64,000 nucleotides of DNA from Arenicola marina (GCA_964019135.1 OZ025258.1:8327961-8391960), one strand, 5' to 3'; positions 35,301 to 50,000 are shown, counted from the stretch's first letter. Translations and numbers: made by a program. Notes: generated by a model not told the origin, from the sequence alone.

Positions 35301-36503
35301 GTTAGGTACCCTCTTCTTCACCGGCCGCCTAACCTGCATTTCGGTTCACGGCCGCCCGCTCTGTCAATGCCACATCAGTACTATCTTTAGGGTTTAGGTA
35401 CAGGGGGTAGATTGCGCTCGGGGTCGGGTTGGGGTCAGGGTTAGATACCCTCTTCAACCGCCGCATCACCTGCATTTCGGGTAACGGCCGCCCGCTCTGC
35501 CAATGCCACATCAGTACTATCCTTAGGGTTTAGGCACAGGGGGTAGATTGCGCTCGGGGTTGTGTTGGGGTCAGGATTAGGTACCCTCTTTCTCACCCGC
35601 AGCCTAACCTGCATTTCGGTTCACGGCCGCCCGCTCTGTCAATGCCACATCAGTACTCTCCTTTGGGGTTTAGGTACAGGGGGTAGATTGCGCTCGGGGT
35701 CGGGTTGGGGTCAGGGTTAGGTACCCTCTTGAACCGCCGCCTCACCTGCATTTCGGTTCACGGCCGCCCGCTCTGTCAATGCCACATCAGTACTCTCCTT
35801 TGGGGTTTAGGTACAGGGGGTAGATTGCGCTCGGGGTCGGGTTGGGGTCAGGGTTAGGTACCCTCTTTCTCACTCGCCGCTACACCTGCATTTCGGGTAA
35901 CGGCTGCCCGGTCTGTCAACGCCACATCTGTACTATCCTTAGGGTTTAGGTACAGGGGGTAGATTGCGCTCGGGGTCGGGTTGGGGTCAGGGTGAGGTAC
36001 CCTCTTTTTCTCCCGCCGCTACACCTGCATTTCGGGTAACGGCCGCCCGCTCTGTCAATGCCACATCTGTACTATCCTTAGGGTTTAGGTACAGGGGGTA
36101 GATTGCGCTCGGGGTCGGGTTGGGGTCAGGGTTAGGTACCCTCTTTTTCACCCGCCGCCTCACCTCCCTTGTGGATAAGGGCCGCCCGCTATGTTAATGC
36201 CACATCTGTACTATCCTCAGGGTTTAGGTACAGGGCGTAGAACCTGCATTTCGGGTAACGGCCGCCCGCTCTGTCAATGCCACATCTGTACTATCCTTAG
36301 GGTTTAGGTACAGGGGTAGATTGCGCTCAGGGTCGGGTTGGGGTCAGGGTTAGGTACCCTCTTTTTCACCCGCCGCCACACCTGCATTTCGGGCAACGGC
36401 CGCCCGCTCTGTCAATGCCACATCTGTACTATCCTTAGGGTTTAGGTACAGGGGGTAGAACCTGCATTTCGGGTAACGGCCGCCCGCTCTGTCAATGCCA
36501 CAT
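25969..36503 (+). repeat. Higher-order block Y, full copy 1 (10,535 bp)
   Basis: About 80 monomers, including many 80-bp deletion forms and the acctcccttgtggataaggg variants. It is followed immediately by a nearly identical copy at an offset of 10,535 bp. The junction lies inside a stretch shared by most monomers (gctctgtcaatgccacatc), so the boundaries are uncertain by some tens of bases. Confidence 0.9.
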
Positions 36504-39500
36504 CAGTACTATCCTTAGGGTTTAGGTACAGGGGATATATTGCGCTTGGGGTCCGGTTGGGGTCAGGGTTAGGTACCCTCGTCTTCACTCGCAGCCTAAC
36601 CTGCTTTTCCTGTCACGGCCGCCCCCTCTGGCAATGCCATGTCAGCCCTATCCTTAGGGTTTAGGTACAGGGGGTAGATTGCGCTCGGGGTCGGGTTGGG
36701 GTCAGGGTTAGGTGCCCTCTTTCTCACCCGCCGCCTAACCTGCATTTCGGTTCACGGCCGCCCGCTCTGTCAATGCCACATCAGTACTATCTTTAGGGTT
36801 TAGGTACAGGGGGTAGATTGCGCTCGGGGTCGGGTTGGGGTCAGGGTTAGGTACCCTCTTTTTCACCCGCCGCTACACCTGCATTTCGGGTAACGGCCGC
36901 CCGCTCTGTCAATGCTACATCTGTAATATCCTTAGGGTTTATGTACAGGGGATAGCTTGCGCTCGGGGTCGGGTTGGGGTCAGGGTTAGGTACCCTCTTT
37001 TTCACCCGCAGCCTAACCTGCATTTCGGGTAACGGCCGCCCGCTCTGTCAATGCCACATCTGTAATATCCTTAGGGTTTAGGTACAGGGGGTAGATTGCG
37101 CTCGGGGTCGGGTTGGGGTCAGGGTTAGGTACCCTCTTCTTCACCGGCCGCCTAACCTGAATTTCGGTTCACGGCCGCCCGCTCTGTCAATGCCACATCT
37201 GTACTATCCTTAGGGTTTAGGTACAGGGGATAGATTGCGCTCGGGGTCGGGTTGGGGTCAGGGTTAGGTACCCTCTTCTTCACCGGCCGCCTAACCTGCA
37301 TTTCGGTTCACGGCCGCCCGCTCTGTCAATGCCACATCTGTACTATCTTTAGGGTTTAGATACAGGGGGTAGATTGCGCTCGGGGTCGGTTTGGGGTCAG
37401 GGTTAGATACCCTATTTTTCTCCCGCCGCTACACCTGCACTTCGGGTAACGGCCGCCCGCTCTGTCAATGCCACATCTGTACTATCCTTAGGGATTAGGT
37501 ACAGGGGGTAGATTGCGCTCAGGGTCGGGTTGGGGTCAGGGTTAGGTATCCCTTTTTCACCCGCCGCCACTCCTGCATTTCGGGTAACGGCCGCCCGCTC
37601 TGTCAATGACACATCTGTACTATCCTTAGGGTTTATGTACAGGGGATAGCTTGCGCTCGGGGTCGGGTTGGGGTCAGGGTTAGGTACCTTCTTTTTCACC
37701 CGCAGCCTAACCTGAATTTCGCGTAACGGCCGCCCGCTCTGTCAATGCCACATCTGTACTATCCTTAGGGTTTAGGTACAGGGGGTAGATTGCGCTCGGG
37801 GTCGGGTTGGGGTCAGGGTTAGGTACCCTCTTTTTCTCCCGCCGCTACACCTGCATTTCGGGTAACGGCCGCCCGCTTTGTCAATGCCACATCTGTACTA
37901 TCCTTAGGGTTTAGGCACAGGGGGTAGATTGCGCTCGGGGTCGGGTTGGGGTCAGGGTTAGGTACCCTATTTTTCACCCGCCGCCTCACCTCCCTTGTGG
38001 ATAAGGGCCGCCCGCTATGTTAATGCCACATCTGTACTATCCTCAGGGTTTAGGTACAGGGGGTAGCTTGCGCTCGGGGTCTCGTTGTGGTCAGGGTTAG
38101 GTACCCTCTTTTTCTCCCGCCGCCACTCCTGCATTTCGGGTAACGGCCGCCCGCTCTGTCAATGACACATCTGTACTATCCTTAGGGTTTAGGTACACGG
38201 GGTAGATTGCGCTCGGGGTCGGGTAGGGGTCAGGGTTAGGTACCCTATTTTTCTCCCGCCGCCTCACCTCCCTTGCGGATTAGGGCCGCCCGCTATGTTA
38301 ATGCCACATCTGTACTATCCTTAGGGTTTAGGAACAGGGGGTAGATTGCGCTCGGGGTCGGGTTGGCGTCCGGGTTAGGTACCATCTTTTTCACCCGCCG
38401 CTACACTTGCATTTCGGGTAACGGCCGCCCGCTCTGTCAATGCCACATCTGTACTATCCTTAGGGTTTAGCTACAGGGGGTAGATTGCGCTCAGGGTCGG
38501 ATTGGGGTCAGGGTTAGGTATCCCTTTTTCACCCGCCGCCACACCTGCATTTCGGGTAATGGCCGCCCGATCCGTCAATGCCACATCTGTACTATCCTTA
38601 GGGTTTAGGTACAGGGGGTAGCTTGCGCTCGGGGTCTCGTTGTGGTCAGGGTTAGGTACCCTCTTTTTCTCCCGCCGCCACTCCTGCATTTCGGGTAACG
38701 GCCGCCCGCTCTGTCAATGACACATCTGTACTATCCTTAGGGTTTATGTACAGGGGATAGCTTGCGCTCGGGGTCGGGTTGGGGTCAGGGTTAGGTACCT
38801 TCTTTTTCACCCGCAGCCTAACCTGAATTTCGTGTAACGGCCGCCCGCTCTGTCAATGCCACATCAGTACTATCCTCAGGGTTGAGGTACAGGTGGTAGA
38901 TTGCGCTCGGCGTCGGTTTGGGGTCAGGGTTAGATACCCTCTTCAACCGCCGCATCACCTGCATTTCGGGTAACGGCCGCCCGCTCTGCCAATGCTACAT
39001 CAGTACTATCCTTAGGGCTTAGGCACAGGGGATAGATTGCGCTCGGCGTTGTTTTGGGGTCAGTGTTAGCTACCCTCTTTCTCACCCGCAGCCTAACCTG
39101 CATTTCGGTTCACGGCCGCCCGCTCTGTCAATGCCACATCAGTACTATCCTTTGGGGTTTAGGTACAGGGGGTAGATTGCGCTCAGGGGCGGGTTGGGGT
39201 CAGGGTTAGGTACCCTATTTTTCACCCGCCGCTACACCTGCATTTCGGGTAATGGCCGCCCGCTCTGTGAATGCCACATCTGTAATATCCTTCGGGTTTA
39301 GGTACAGGGGGTAGATTGCGCTCGGGGTCGGATTGGGGTCAGGGTTAGGTACCCTCTTTCTCACCCGCCGCTACACCTGCATTTCGGGTAACGGCTGCCC
39401 GGTCTGTCAACGCCACATCTGTACTATCCTTAGGGTTTAGGTACAGGGGGTAGAACCTGCATTTCGGGTAACGGCCGCCCGCTCTGTCAATGCCACATCT

Positions 39501-42500
39501 GTACTATCCTTAGGGTTTAGGTACAGGGGTAGATTGCGCTCAGGGGCGGGTTGGGGTCAGGGTTAGGTACCCTCTTTTTCACCCGCCGCCACACCTGCAT
39601 TTCGAGCAACGGCCGCCCGCTCTGTCAATGACACATCTGTACTATCCTTAGGGTTTAGGTACAGGGGGTAGAACCTGCATTTCGGGTAACGGCCGCCCGC
39701 TCTGTCAATGCCACATCTGTACTATCCTTAGGGTTTAGGTACAGGGGGTAGAACCTGCATTTCGGGTAACGGCCGCCCGCTCTGTCAATGCCACATCTGT
39801 ACTATCCTTAGGGTTTAGGTACAGGGGGTAGATTGCGCTCAGGGTCGGGTTGGGGTCAGGGTTAGGTACCCTCTTTTTCACCCGCCGCTACACCTGCATT
39901 TCGGGTAATGGCCGGCCGCTCTGTCAATGCCACATCTGTACTATCCTTAGGGTTTAGGTACAGGGGGTAGCTTGCGCTCGGGGTCTCGTTGTGGTCAGGG
40001 TTAGGTACCCTCTTTTTCTCCCGCCGCCACTCCTGCATTTCGGGTAACGGCCGCCCGCTCTGTCAATGACACATCTGTACTATCCTTAGGGTTTATGTAC
40101 AGGGGATAGCTTGCGCTCGGGGTCGGGTTGGGGTCAGGGTTAGGTACCCTCGTTTTCACCCGCAGCCTAACCTGCATTTCGGGTAAGGGCCGCCCGCTCT
40201 GTCAAGGTCACATCTGTACTATCCTTAGGGTTTAGGTACAGGGGGTAGATTGCGCTCGAGGTTGGGTTGGCGTCAGGGTTAGGTACCCTCTTTTTCACCC
40301 GCCGCTACACATGCATTTCGGGTAACGGCCGCCCGCTCTGTCAAAGCTACATTAGTACTATCCTTAGGGTTTAGGTACAGGAGGTAGATTGCGCTCGGGT
40401 TCGGGTTGGGGTCAGGGTTAGGTACCCTCCTTTTCACCCACAGCCTAACCTGCATTTCGGTTCACGGCCGCCCGCTCTGTCAATGCCACATCAGTACTAT
40501 CCTCAGGGTTGAGGTACAGGTGGTAGATTGCGCTCGGGTTCGGATTGGGGTCAGGGTTAGGTACCCTCTTTTTCACCCGCCGCTACACCTGCATTTCGGG
40601 TAATGGCCGCCCGCTCTGTGAATGCCACATCTGTAATATCCTTGGGGTTTACGTACAGGGGGTAGATTGCGCTCGGGGTCGGGTTGGGGTCACGGTTAGG
40701 TACCCTCTTGAACCGCCGCCTCACCTGCATTTCGGTTCACGGCCGCCCGCTCTGTCAATGCCACATCAGTACTCTCCTTTGGGGTTTAGGTACAGGGGGT
40801 AGATTGCGCTCGGGGTCGGGTTGGGGTCAGGGTTAGGTACCCGCTTTCTCACTCGCCGCTACACCTGCATTTCGGGTAACGGCTGCCCGGTCTGTCAACG
40901 CCACATCTGTACTATCCTTAGGGTTTAGGTACAGGGGGTAGATTGCGCTCGGGGTCGGGTTGGGGTCAGGGTTAGGTACCCTCTTTTTCTCCCGCCGCTA
41001 CACCTGCATTTCGGGTAACGGCCGCCCGCTCTGTCAATGCCACATCTGTACTATCCTTAGGGTTTAGGTACAGGGGGTAGATTGCGCTCGGGGTCGGGTT
41101 GGGGTCAAGGTTAGGTACCCTATTTTTCACCCGCCGCCTCACCTCCCTTGTGGATAAGGGCCGCCCGCTATGTTAATGCCACATCTGTACTATCCTCAGG
41201 CTTTAGGTACAGGGAGTAGAACCTGCATTTCGGGTAACGGCCGCCCGCTCTGTCAATGCCACATCTGTACTATCCTTAGGGTTTAGGTACAGGGGTAGAT
41301 TGCGCTCAGGGTCGGGTTGGGGTCAGGGTTAGGTACCCTCTTTTTCACCCGCCGCCACACCTGCATTTCGGGCAACGGCCGCCCGCTCTGTCAATGCCAC
41401 ATCTGTACTATCCTTAGGGTTTAGGTACAGGGGGTAGCTTGCGCTCGGGGTCTCGTTGTGGTCAGGGTTAGGTACCCTCTTTTTCTCCCGCCGCCACTCC
41501 TGCATTTCGGGTAACGGCCGCCCGCTCTGTCAATGACACATCTGTACTATCCTTAGGGTTTATGTACAGGGGATAGCTTGCGCTCGGGGTCGGGTTGGGG
41601 TCAGGGTTAGGTACCCTCGTTTTCACCCGCAGCCTAACCTGCATTTCGCGTAAGGGCCGCCCGCTCTGTCAAGGTCACATCTGTACTATCCTTAGGGCTT
41701 AGGTACAGGGGGTAGATTGCGCTCGAGGTTGGGTTGGCGTCAGGGTTAGGTACCCTCTTTTTCACCCGCCGCTACACATGCATTTCGGGTAACGGCCGCC
41801 CGCTCTGTCAAAGCTACATTAGTACTATCCTTAGGGTTTAGGTACAGCAGGTAGATTGCTCTCGGGTTCGGGTTGGGGTCAGGGTTAGGTACTCTCCTTT
41901 TCACCCACAGCCTAACCTGCATTTCGCTTCACGGCCGCCCGCTCTGTCAATGCCACATCAGTACTCTCCTTTGGGGTTTAGGTACAGGGGGTAGATTGCG
42001 CTCGGGGTCGGGTTGGGGTCAGGGTTAGGTACCCGCTTTCTCACTCGCCGCTACACCTGCATTTCGGGTAACGGCTGCCCGGTCTATCAACGCCACATCT
42101 GTACTATCCTTAGGGTTTAGGTACAGGGGGTAGATTGCGCTCGGGGTCGGGTTGGGGTCAGGGTTAGGTACCCTCTTTTTCTCCCGCCGCTACACCTGCA
42201 TTTCGGGTAACGGCCGCCCGCTCTGTCAATGCCACATCTGTACTATCCTTAGGGTTTAGGTACAGGGGGTAGATTGCGCTCGGGGTCGGGTTGGGGTCAA
42301 GGTTAGGTACCCTATTTTTCACCCGCCGCCTCACCTCCCTTGTGGATAAGGGCCGCCCGCTATGTTAATGCCACATCTGTACTATCCTCAGGCTTTAGGT
42401 ACAGGGGGTAGAACCTGCATTTCGGGTAACGGCCGCCCGCTCTGTCAATGCCACATCTGTACTATCCTTAGGGTTTAGGTACAGGGGTAGATTGCGCTCA

Positions 42501-45500
42501 GGGTCGGGAAGGGGTCAGGGTTAGGTACCCTCTATTTCACCCGCCGCCACACCTGCATTTCGGGCAACGGCCGCCCGCTCTGTCAATGCCACATCTGTAC
42601 TATCCTTAGGGTTTAGGTACAGGGGGTAGCTTGCGCTCGGGGTCTCGTTGTGGTCAGGGTTAGGTACCCTCTTTTTCTCCCGCCGCCACTCCTGCATTTC
42701 GGGTAACGGCCGCCCGCTCTGTCAATGACACATCTGTACTATCCTTAGGGTTTATGTACAGGGGATAGCTTGCGCTCGGGGTCGGGTTGGGGTCAGGGTT
42801 AGGTACCCTCGTTTTCACCCGCAGCCTAACCTGCATTTCGGGTAAGGGCCGCCCGCTCTGTCAAGGTCACATCTGTACTATCCTTAGGGTTTAGGTACAG
42901 GGGGTAGATTGCGCTCGAGGTTGGGTTGGCGTCAGGGTTAGGTACCCTCTTTTTCACCCGCCGCTACACATGCATTTCGGGTAACGGCCGCCCGCTCTGT
43001 CAAAGCTACATTAGTACTATCCTTAGGGTTTAGGTACAGGAGGTAGATTGCGCTCGGGTTCGGGTTGGGGTCAGGGTTAGGTACCCTCCTTTTCACCCAC
43101 AGCCTAACCTGCATTTCGCTTCACGGCCGCCCGCTCTGTCAATGCCACATCAGTACTATCCTCAGGGTTTAGGTACAGGTGGTAGATTGCGCTCGGGTTC
43201 GGATTGGGGTCAGGGTTAGGTACCCTCTTTTTCACCCGCCGCTACACCTGCATTTCGGGTAATGGCCGCCCGCTCTGTGAATGCCACATCTGTAATATCC
43301 TTGGGGTTTAGGTACAGGGGGTAGATTGCGCTCGGGGTCGGGTTGGGGTCAGGGTTAGGTACCCTCTTAAACCGCCGCCTTACCTGCATTTCGGTTCACG
43401 GCCGCCCGCTCTGTCAATGCCACATCAGTACTCTCCTTTGGGGTTTAGGTACAGGGGGTAGATTGCGCTCGGGGTCGGGTTGGGGTCAGGGTTAGGTACC
43501 CTCTTTTTCTCCCGCCGCTACACCTGCATTTCGGGTAACGGCCGCCCGCTCTGTCAATGCCACATCTGTACTATCCTTAGGGTTTAGGTACAGGGGGTAG
43601 ATTGCGCTCGGGGTCGGGTTGGGGTCAGGGTTAGGTACCCTCTTTTTCACCCGCCGCCTCACCTCCTTTGTGGATAAGGGCCGCCCGCTATGTTAATGCC
43701 ACATCTGTACTATCCTCAGGGTTTAGGTACAGGGGGTAGAACCTGCATTTCGGGTAACGGCCGCCCGCTCTGTCAATGCCACATCTGTACTATCCTTAGG
43801 GTTTAGGTACAGGGGTAGATTGCGCTCAGGGTCGGGTTGGGGTCGGGGTTAGGTACCCTCTTTTTCACCCGCCGCCACACCTGCATTTCGGGCAACGGCC
43901 GCCCGCTCTGTCAATGCCACATCTGTACTATCCTTAGGGTTTAGGTACAGGGGGTAGAACCTGCATTTCGGGTAACGGCCGCCCGCTCTGTCAATGCCAC
44001 ATCTGTACTATCCTTAGGGTTTAGGTACAGGGGGTAGATTGCGCTCAGGGTCGGGTTGGGGTCAGGGTTAGGTACCCTCTTTTTCACCCGCCGCCTCACC
44101 TGCATTTCGGGTAATGGCCGGCCGCTCTGTCAATGCCACATCTGTACTATCCTTTGGGTTTAGGTACAGGGGGTAGCTTGCGCTCGGGGTCTCGTTGTGG
44201 TCAGGGTTAGGTACCCTCTTTTTCTCCCGCCGCCACTCCTGCATTTCGGGTAACGGCCGCCCGCTCTGTCAATGACACATCTGTACTATCCTTAGGGTTT
44301 ATGTACAGGGGATAGCTTGCGCTCGGGGTCGGGTTGGGGTCAGGGTTAGGTACCCTCGTTTTCACCCGCAGCCTAACCTGCATTTCGGGTAACGGCCGAA
44401 CGCTCTTTCAATGCCACATCTGTACTATCCTTAGGGTTTAAGCACAGGGCGTAGATTGCGCTCGGGGTCGGGTTGGGGTCAGGGTTAGGTACCCTCTACT
44501 TCACCGGCCGCATAACCTGCATTTCGGTTCACGGCCGCCCGCTCTGTCAATGCCACATCAGTACTATCCTTAGGGCTTAGGCACAGGGGATAGATTGCGC
44601 TCGGGGTTGTTTTGGGGTCAGTGTTAGGTACCCTCTTTCTCACCCGCAGCCTAACCTGCATTTCGGTTCACGGCCGCCCGCTCTGTCAATGCCACATCAG
44701 TACTCTCCTTTGGGGTTTAGGTACAGGGGGTAGATTGCGCTCGGGGTCGGGTTGGGGTCAGGGTTAGGGACCCTCTTTCTCACTCGCCGCTACACCTGCA
44801 TTTCGGGTAACGGCTGCCCGGTCTGTCAACGCCACATCTGTACTATCCTTAGGGTTTAGGTACAGGGGGTAGATTGCGCTCGGGGTCGGGTTGGGGTCAG
44901 GGTGAGGTACCCTCTTTTTCTCCCGCCGCTACACCTGCATTTCGGGTAACGGCCGCCCGCTCTGTCAATGCCACATCTGTACTATCCTTAGGATTTAGGT
45001 ACAGGGGGTAGATTGCGCTCGGGGTCGGGTTGGGGTCAGGGTTAGGTACCCTCTTTTTCACCCGCCGCCTCACCTCCCTTGTGGATAAGGGCCGCCCGCT
45101 ATGTTAATGCCACATCTGTACTATCCTCAGGGTTTAGGTACAGGGCGTAGAACCTGCATTTCGGGTAACGGCCGCCCGCTCTGTCAATGCCACATCTGTA
45201 CTATCCTTAGGGTTTAGGTACAGGGGTAGATTGCGCTCAGGGTCGGGTTGGGGTCAGGGTTAGGTACCCTCTTTTTCACCCGCCGCCACACCTGCATTTC
45301 GGGCAACGGCCGCCCGCTCTGTCAATGCCACATCTGTACTATCCTTAGGGTTTAGGTACAGGGGGTAGAACCTGCATTTCGGGTAACGGCCGCCCGCTCT
45401 GTCAATGCCACATCTGTACTACCCTTAGGGTTTAGGTACAGGGGGTAGAACCTGCATTTCGGGTAACGGCCGCCCGCTCTGTCAATGCCACATCTGTACT

Positions 45501-47038
45501 ATCCTTAGGATTTAGGTACAGGGGGTAGCTTGCGCTCGGGGTCTCGTTGTGGTCAGGGTTAGGTACCCTCTTTTTCTCCCGCCGCCACTCCTGCATTTCG
45601 GGTAACGGCCGCCCGCTCTGTCAATGACACATCTGTACTATCCTTAGGGTTTATGTACAGGGGATAGCTTGCGCTCGGGGTCGGGTTGGGGTCAGGGTTA
45701 GGTACCCTCGTTTTCACCCGCAGCCTAACCTGCATTTCGGGTAACGGCCGCCCGCTCTTTCAATGCCACATCTGTACTATCCTTAGGGTTTAGGCACAGG
45801 GGGTAGATTGCGCTCGGGGTCGGGTTGGGGTCAGGGTTAGGTACCCTCTTCTTCACCGGCCGCCTAACCTGCATTTCGGTTCACGGCCGCCCGCTCTGTC
45901 AATGCCACATCAGTACTATCTTTAGGGTTTAGGTACAGGGGGTAGATTGCGCTCGGGGTCGGGTTGGGGTCAGGGTTAGATACCCTCTTCAACCGCCGCA
46001 TCACCTGCATTTCGGGTAACGGCCGCCCGCTCTGCCAATGCCACATCAGTACTATCCTTAGGGTTTAGGCACAGGGGGTAGATTGCGCTCGGGGTTGTGT
46101 TGGGGTCAGGGTTAGGTACCCTCTTTCTCACCCGCAGCCTAACCTGCATTTCGGTTCACGGCCGCCCGCTCTGTCAATGCCACATCAGTACTCTCCTTTG
46201 GGGTTTAGGTACAGGGGGTAGATTGCGCTCGGGGTCGGGTTGGGGTCAGGGTTAGGTACCCTCTTGAACCGCCGCCTCACCTGCATTTCGGTTCACGGCC
46301 GCCCGCTCTGTCAATGCCACATCAGTACTCTCCTTTGGGGTTTAGGTACAGGGGGTAGATTGCGCTCGGGGTCGGGTTGGGGTCAGGGTTAGGTACCCTC
46401 TTTCTCACTCGCCGCTACACCTGCATTTCGGGTAACGGCTGCCCGGTCTGTCAACGCCACATCTGTACTATCCTTAGGGTTTAGGTACAGGGGGTAGATT
46501 GCGCTCGGGGTCGGGTTGGGGTCAGGGTGAGGTACCCTCTTTTTCTCCCGCCGCTACACCTGCATTTCGGGTAACGGCCGCCCGCTCTGTCAATGCCACA
46601 TCTGTACTATCCTTAGGGTTTAGGTACAGGGGGTAGATTGCGCTCGGGGTCGGGTTGGGGTCAGGGTTAGGTACCCTCTTTTTCACCCGCCGCCTCACCT
46701 CCCTTGTGGATAAGGGCCGCCCGCTATGTTAATGCCACATCTGTACTATCCTCAGGGTTTAGGTACAGGGCGTAGAACCTGCATTTCGGGTAACGGCCGC
46801 CCGCTCTGTCAATGCCACATCTGTACTATCCTTAGGGTTTAGGTACAGGGGTAGATTGCGCTCAGGGTCGGGTTGGGGTCAGGGTTAGGTACCCTCTTTT
46901 TCACCCGCCGCCACACCTGCATTTCGGGCAACGGCCGCCCGCTCTGTCAATGCCACATCTGTACTATCCTTAGGGTTTAGGTACAGGGGGTAGAACCTGC
47001 ATTTCGGGTAACGGCCGCCCGCTCTGTCAATGCCACAT
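36504..47038 (+). repeat. Higher-order block Y, full copy 2 (10,535 bp)
   Basis: Tandem copy of 25,969-36,503. Reading the two side by side I noticed only isolated single-base differences, such as 32,309 against 42,844 and 35,576 against 46,111. Within its right part a further duplication at a 1,626-bp offset repeats 44,700-45,700 at 46,326-47,330; the same pattern is present in full copy 1. Confidence 0.9.
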
Positions 47039-50000
47039 CTGTACTACCCTTAGGGTTTAGGTACAGGGGGTAGAACCTGCATTTCGGGTAACGGCCGCCC
47101 GCTCTGTCAATGCCACATCTGTACTATCCTTAGGATTTAGGTACAGGGGGTAGCTTGCGCTCGGGGTCTCGTTGTCGTCAGGGTTAGGTACCCTCTTTTT
47201 CTCCCGCCGCCACTCCTGCATTTCGGGTAACGGCCGCCCGCTCTGTCAATGACACATCTGTACTATCCTTAGGGTTTATGTACAGGGGATAGCTTGCGCT
47301 CGGGGTCGGGTTGGGGTCAGGGTTAGGTACCCTCGTTTTCACCCGCAGCCTAACCTGCATTTCGGGTAACGGCCGCCCGCTCTGTCAATGCCACATCAGT
47401 ACTATCCTTAGGGTTTAGGTACAGGGGGTAGATTGCGCTCGGGGTCGGGTTGGGGTCAGGGTTAGATACCCTCTTCAACCGCCGCATCACCTGCATTTCG
47501 GGTAACGGCCGCCCGCTCTGCCAATGCCACATCAGTACTATCCTTAGGGTTTAGGCACAGGGGGTAGATTGCGCTCGGGGTTGTGTTGGGGTCAGGGTTA
47601 GGTACCCTCTTTCTCACCCGCAGCCTAACCTGCATTTCGGTTCACGGCCGCCCGCTCTGTCAATGCGACATCAGTACTATCCTTTGGGGTTTAGGTACAG
47701 GGGGTAGATTGCGCTCGGCGTCGGGTTGGCGTCAGGGTTAGGTACCCTATTTTTCACCCGCCGCCTCACCTCCCTTGTGGATAAGGGCCGCCCGCTCTGT
47801 CAAGGCCACATCTGTACTATCCTTAGGGTTTAGGTACAGGGGGTAGAGTGCGCTCGAGGTTGGGTTGGCGTCAGGGTTAGGTTCCCTCTTTTTCACCCGC
47901 CGCTACACATGCATTTCGGGTAACGGCCGCCCGCTCTGTCAAAGCTACATTAGTACTATCCTTAGGGTTTAGGTACAGGAGGTAGATTGCGCTCGGGTTC
48001 GGGTTGGGGTCAGGGTTAGGTACCCTCTTTCTCACCCGCAGCCTAACCTGCATTTCGGTTCACGGCCGCCCGCTCTGTCAATGCCACATCAGTACTATCC
48101 TTTGGGGTTTAGGTACAGGGGGTAGATTGCGCTCGGGGTCGGGTTGGGGTCAGGGTTAGGTACCCTATTTTTCACCCGCCGCTACACCTGCATTTCGGGT
48201 AATGGCCGCCCGCTCTGTGAATGCCACATCTGTAATATCCTTGGGGTTTAGGTACAGGGGGTAGATTGTGCTCGGGGTCGGATTGGGGTCAGGGTTAGGT
48301 ACCCTCTTTCTCACCCGCCGCTACACCTGCATTTCGGGTAACGGCTACCCGGTCTGTCAACGCCACATCTGTACTATCCTTAGGGTTTAGGTACAGGGGG
48401 TAGATTGCGCTCGGGGTCGGGTTGGGGTCAGGGTTAGGTACCCTCTTTTTCTCCCGCCGCTACACGGGCATTTCGGGTAACGGCCGCCCGCTCTGTCAAT
48501 GCCACATCTGTACTATCCTTAGGGTTTAGGTACACGGGGTAGCTTGCGCTCGGGGTCTCGTTGTGGTCAGGGTTAGGTACCCTCTTTTTCTCCCGCCGCC
48601 ACTCCTGCATTTCGGATAACGGCCGCCCGCTCTGTCAATGACACATCTGTACTATCCTTAGGGTTTATGTACAGGGGATAGCTTGCGCTCGGGGTCGGGT
48701 TGGGGTCAGGGTTAGGTACCTTCTTTTTCACCCGCAGTCTAACATGAATTTCGGGTAACGGCCGCCCGCTCTGTCAATGCCACATCTGTACTATCCTTAG
48801 GGTTTAGGTACAGGGGGTAGATTGCGCTCGGCGTCGGTTTGGGGTCAGGGTTAGATACCCTCTTCAACCGCCGCATCACCTGCATTTCGGGTAACGGCCG
48901 CCCGCTCTGCCAATGCCACATCAGTACTATCCTTAGGGCTTAGGCACAGGGGATAGATTGCGCTCGGGGTTGTTTTGGGGTCAGTGTTAGGTACCCTCTT
49001 TCTCACCCGCAGCCTAACCTGCATTTCGGTTCACGGCCGCCCGCTCTGTCAATGCCACATCAGTACTATCCTTTGGGGTTTAGGTACAGGGGGTAGATTG
49101 CGCTCGGCGTCGGTTTGGGGTCAGGGTTAGATACCCTCTTCAACCGCCGCATCACCTGCATTTCGGGTAACGGCCGCCCGCTCTGTCAAAGCTACATTAG
49201 TACTATCCTTAGGGTTTAGGTACAGGAGGTAGATTGCGCTCGGGTTCGGGTTGGGGTCAGGGTTAGGTACCCTCCTTTTCACCCACAGCCTAACCTGCAT
49301 TTCGCTTCACGGCCGCCCGCTCTGTCAATGCCACATCAGTACTATCCTTAGGGTTTAGGTACAGGTGGTAGATTGCGCTCGGGTTCGGGTTGGGGTCAGG
49401 GTTAGGTACCCTTTTTTTCAACCGCCGCTACACCTGCATTTCGGGTAATGGCCGCCCGCTCTGTGAATGCCACATCTGTAATATCCTTGGGGTTTAGGTA
49501 CAGGGGGTAGATTGCGCTCGGGGTCGGGTTGGGGTCAGGGTTAGGTACCCTCTTGAACCGCCGCCTCACCTGCATTTCGGTTCACGGCCGCCCGCTCTGT
49601 CAATGCCACATCAGTACTATCCTTTGGGGTTTAGGTACAGGGGGTAGATTGCGCTCAGGGTCGGGTTGGGGTCAGGGTTAGGTACCCTCTTTTTCACCCG
49701 CCGCTACACCTGCATTTCGGGTAATGGCCGCCCGCTCTGTCAATGCCACATCTGTACTATCCTTAGGGTTTAGGTACAGGGGGTAGCTTGCGCTCGGGGT
49801 CTCGTTGTGGTCAGGGTTAGGTACCCTCTTTTTCTCCCGCCGCCACTCCTGCATTTCGGGTAACGGCCGCCCGCTCTGTCAATGACACATCTGTACTATC
49901 CTTAGGGTTTATGTACAGGGGATAGCTTGCGCTCGGGGTCGGGTTGGGGTCAGGGTTAGGTACCCTCGTTTTCACCCGCAGCCTAACCTGCATTTCGGGT

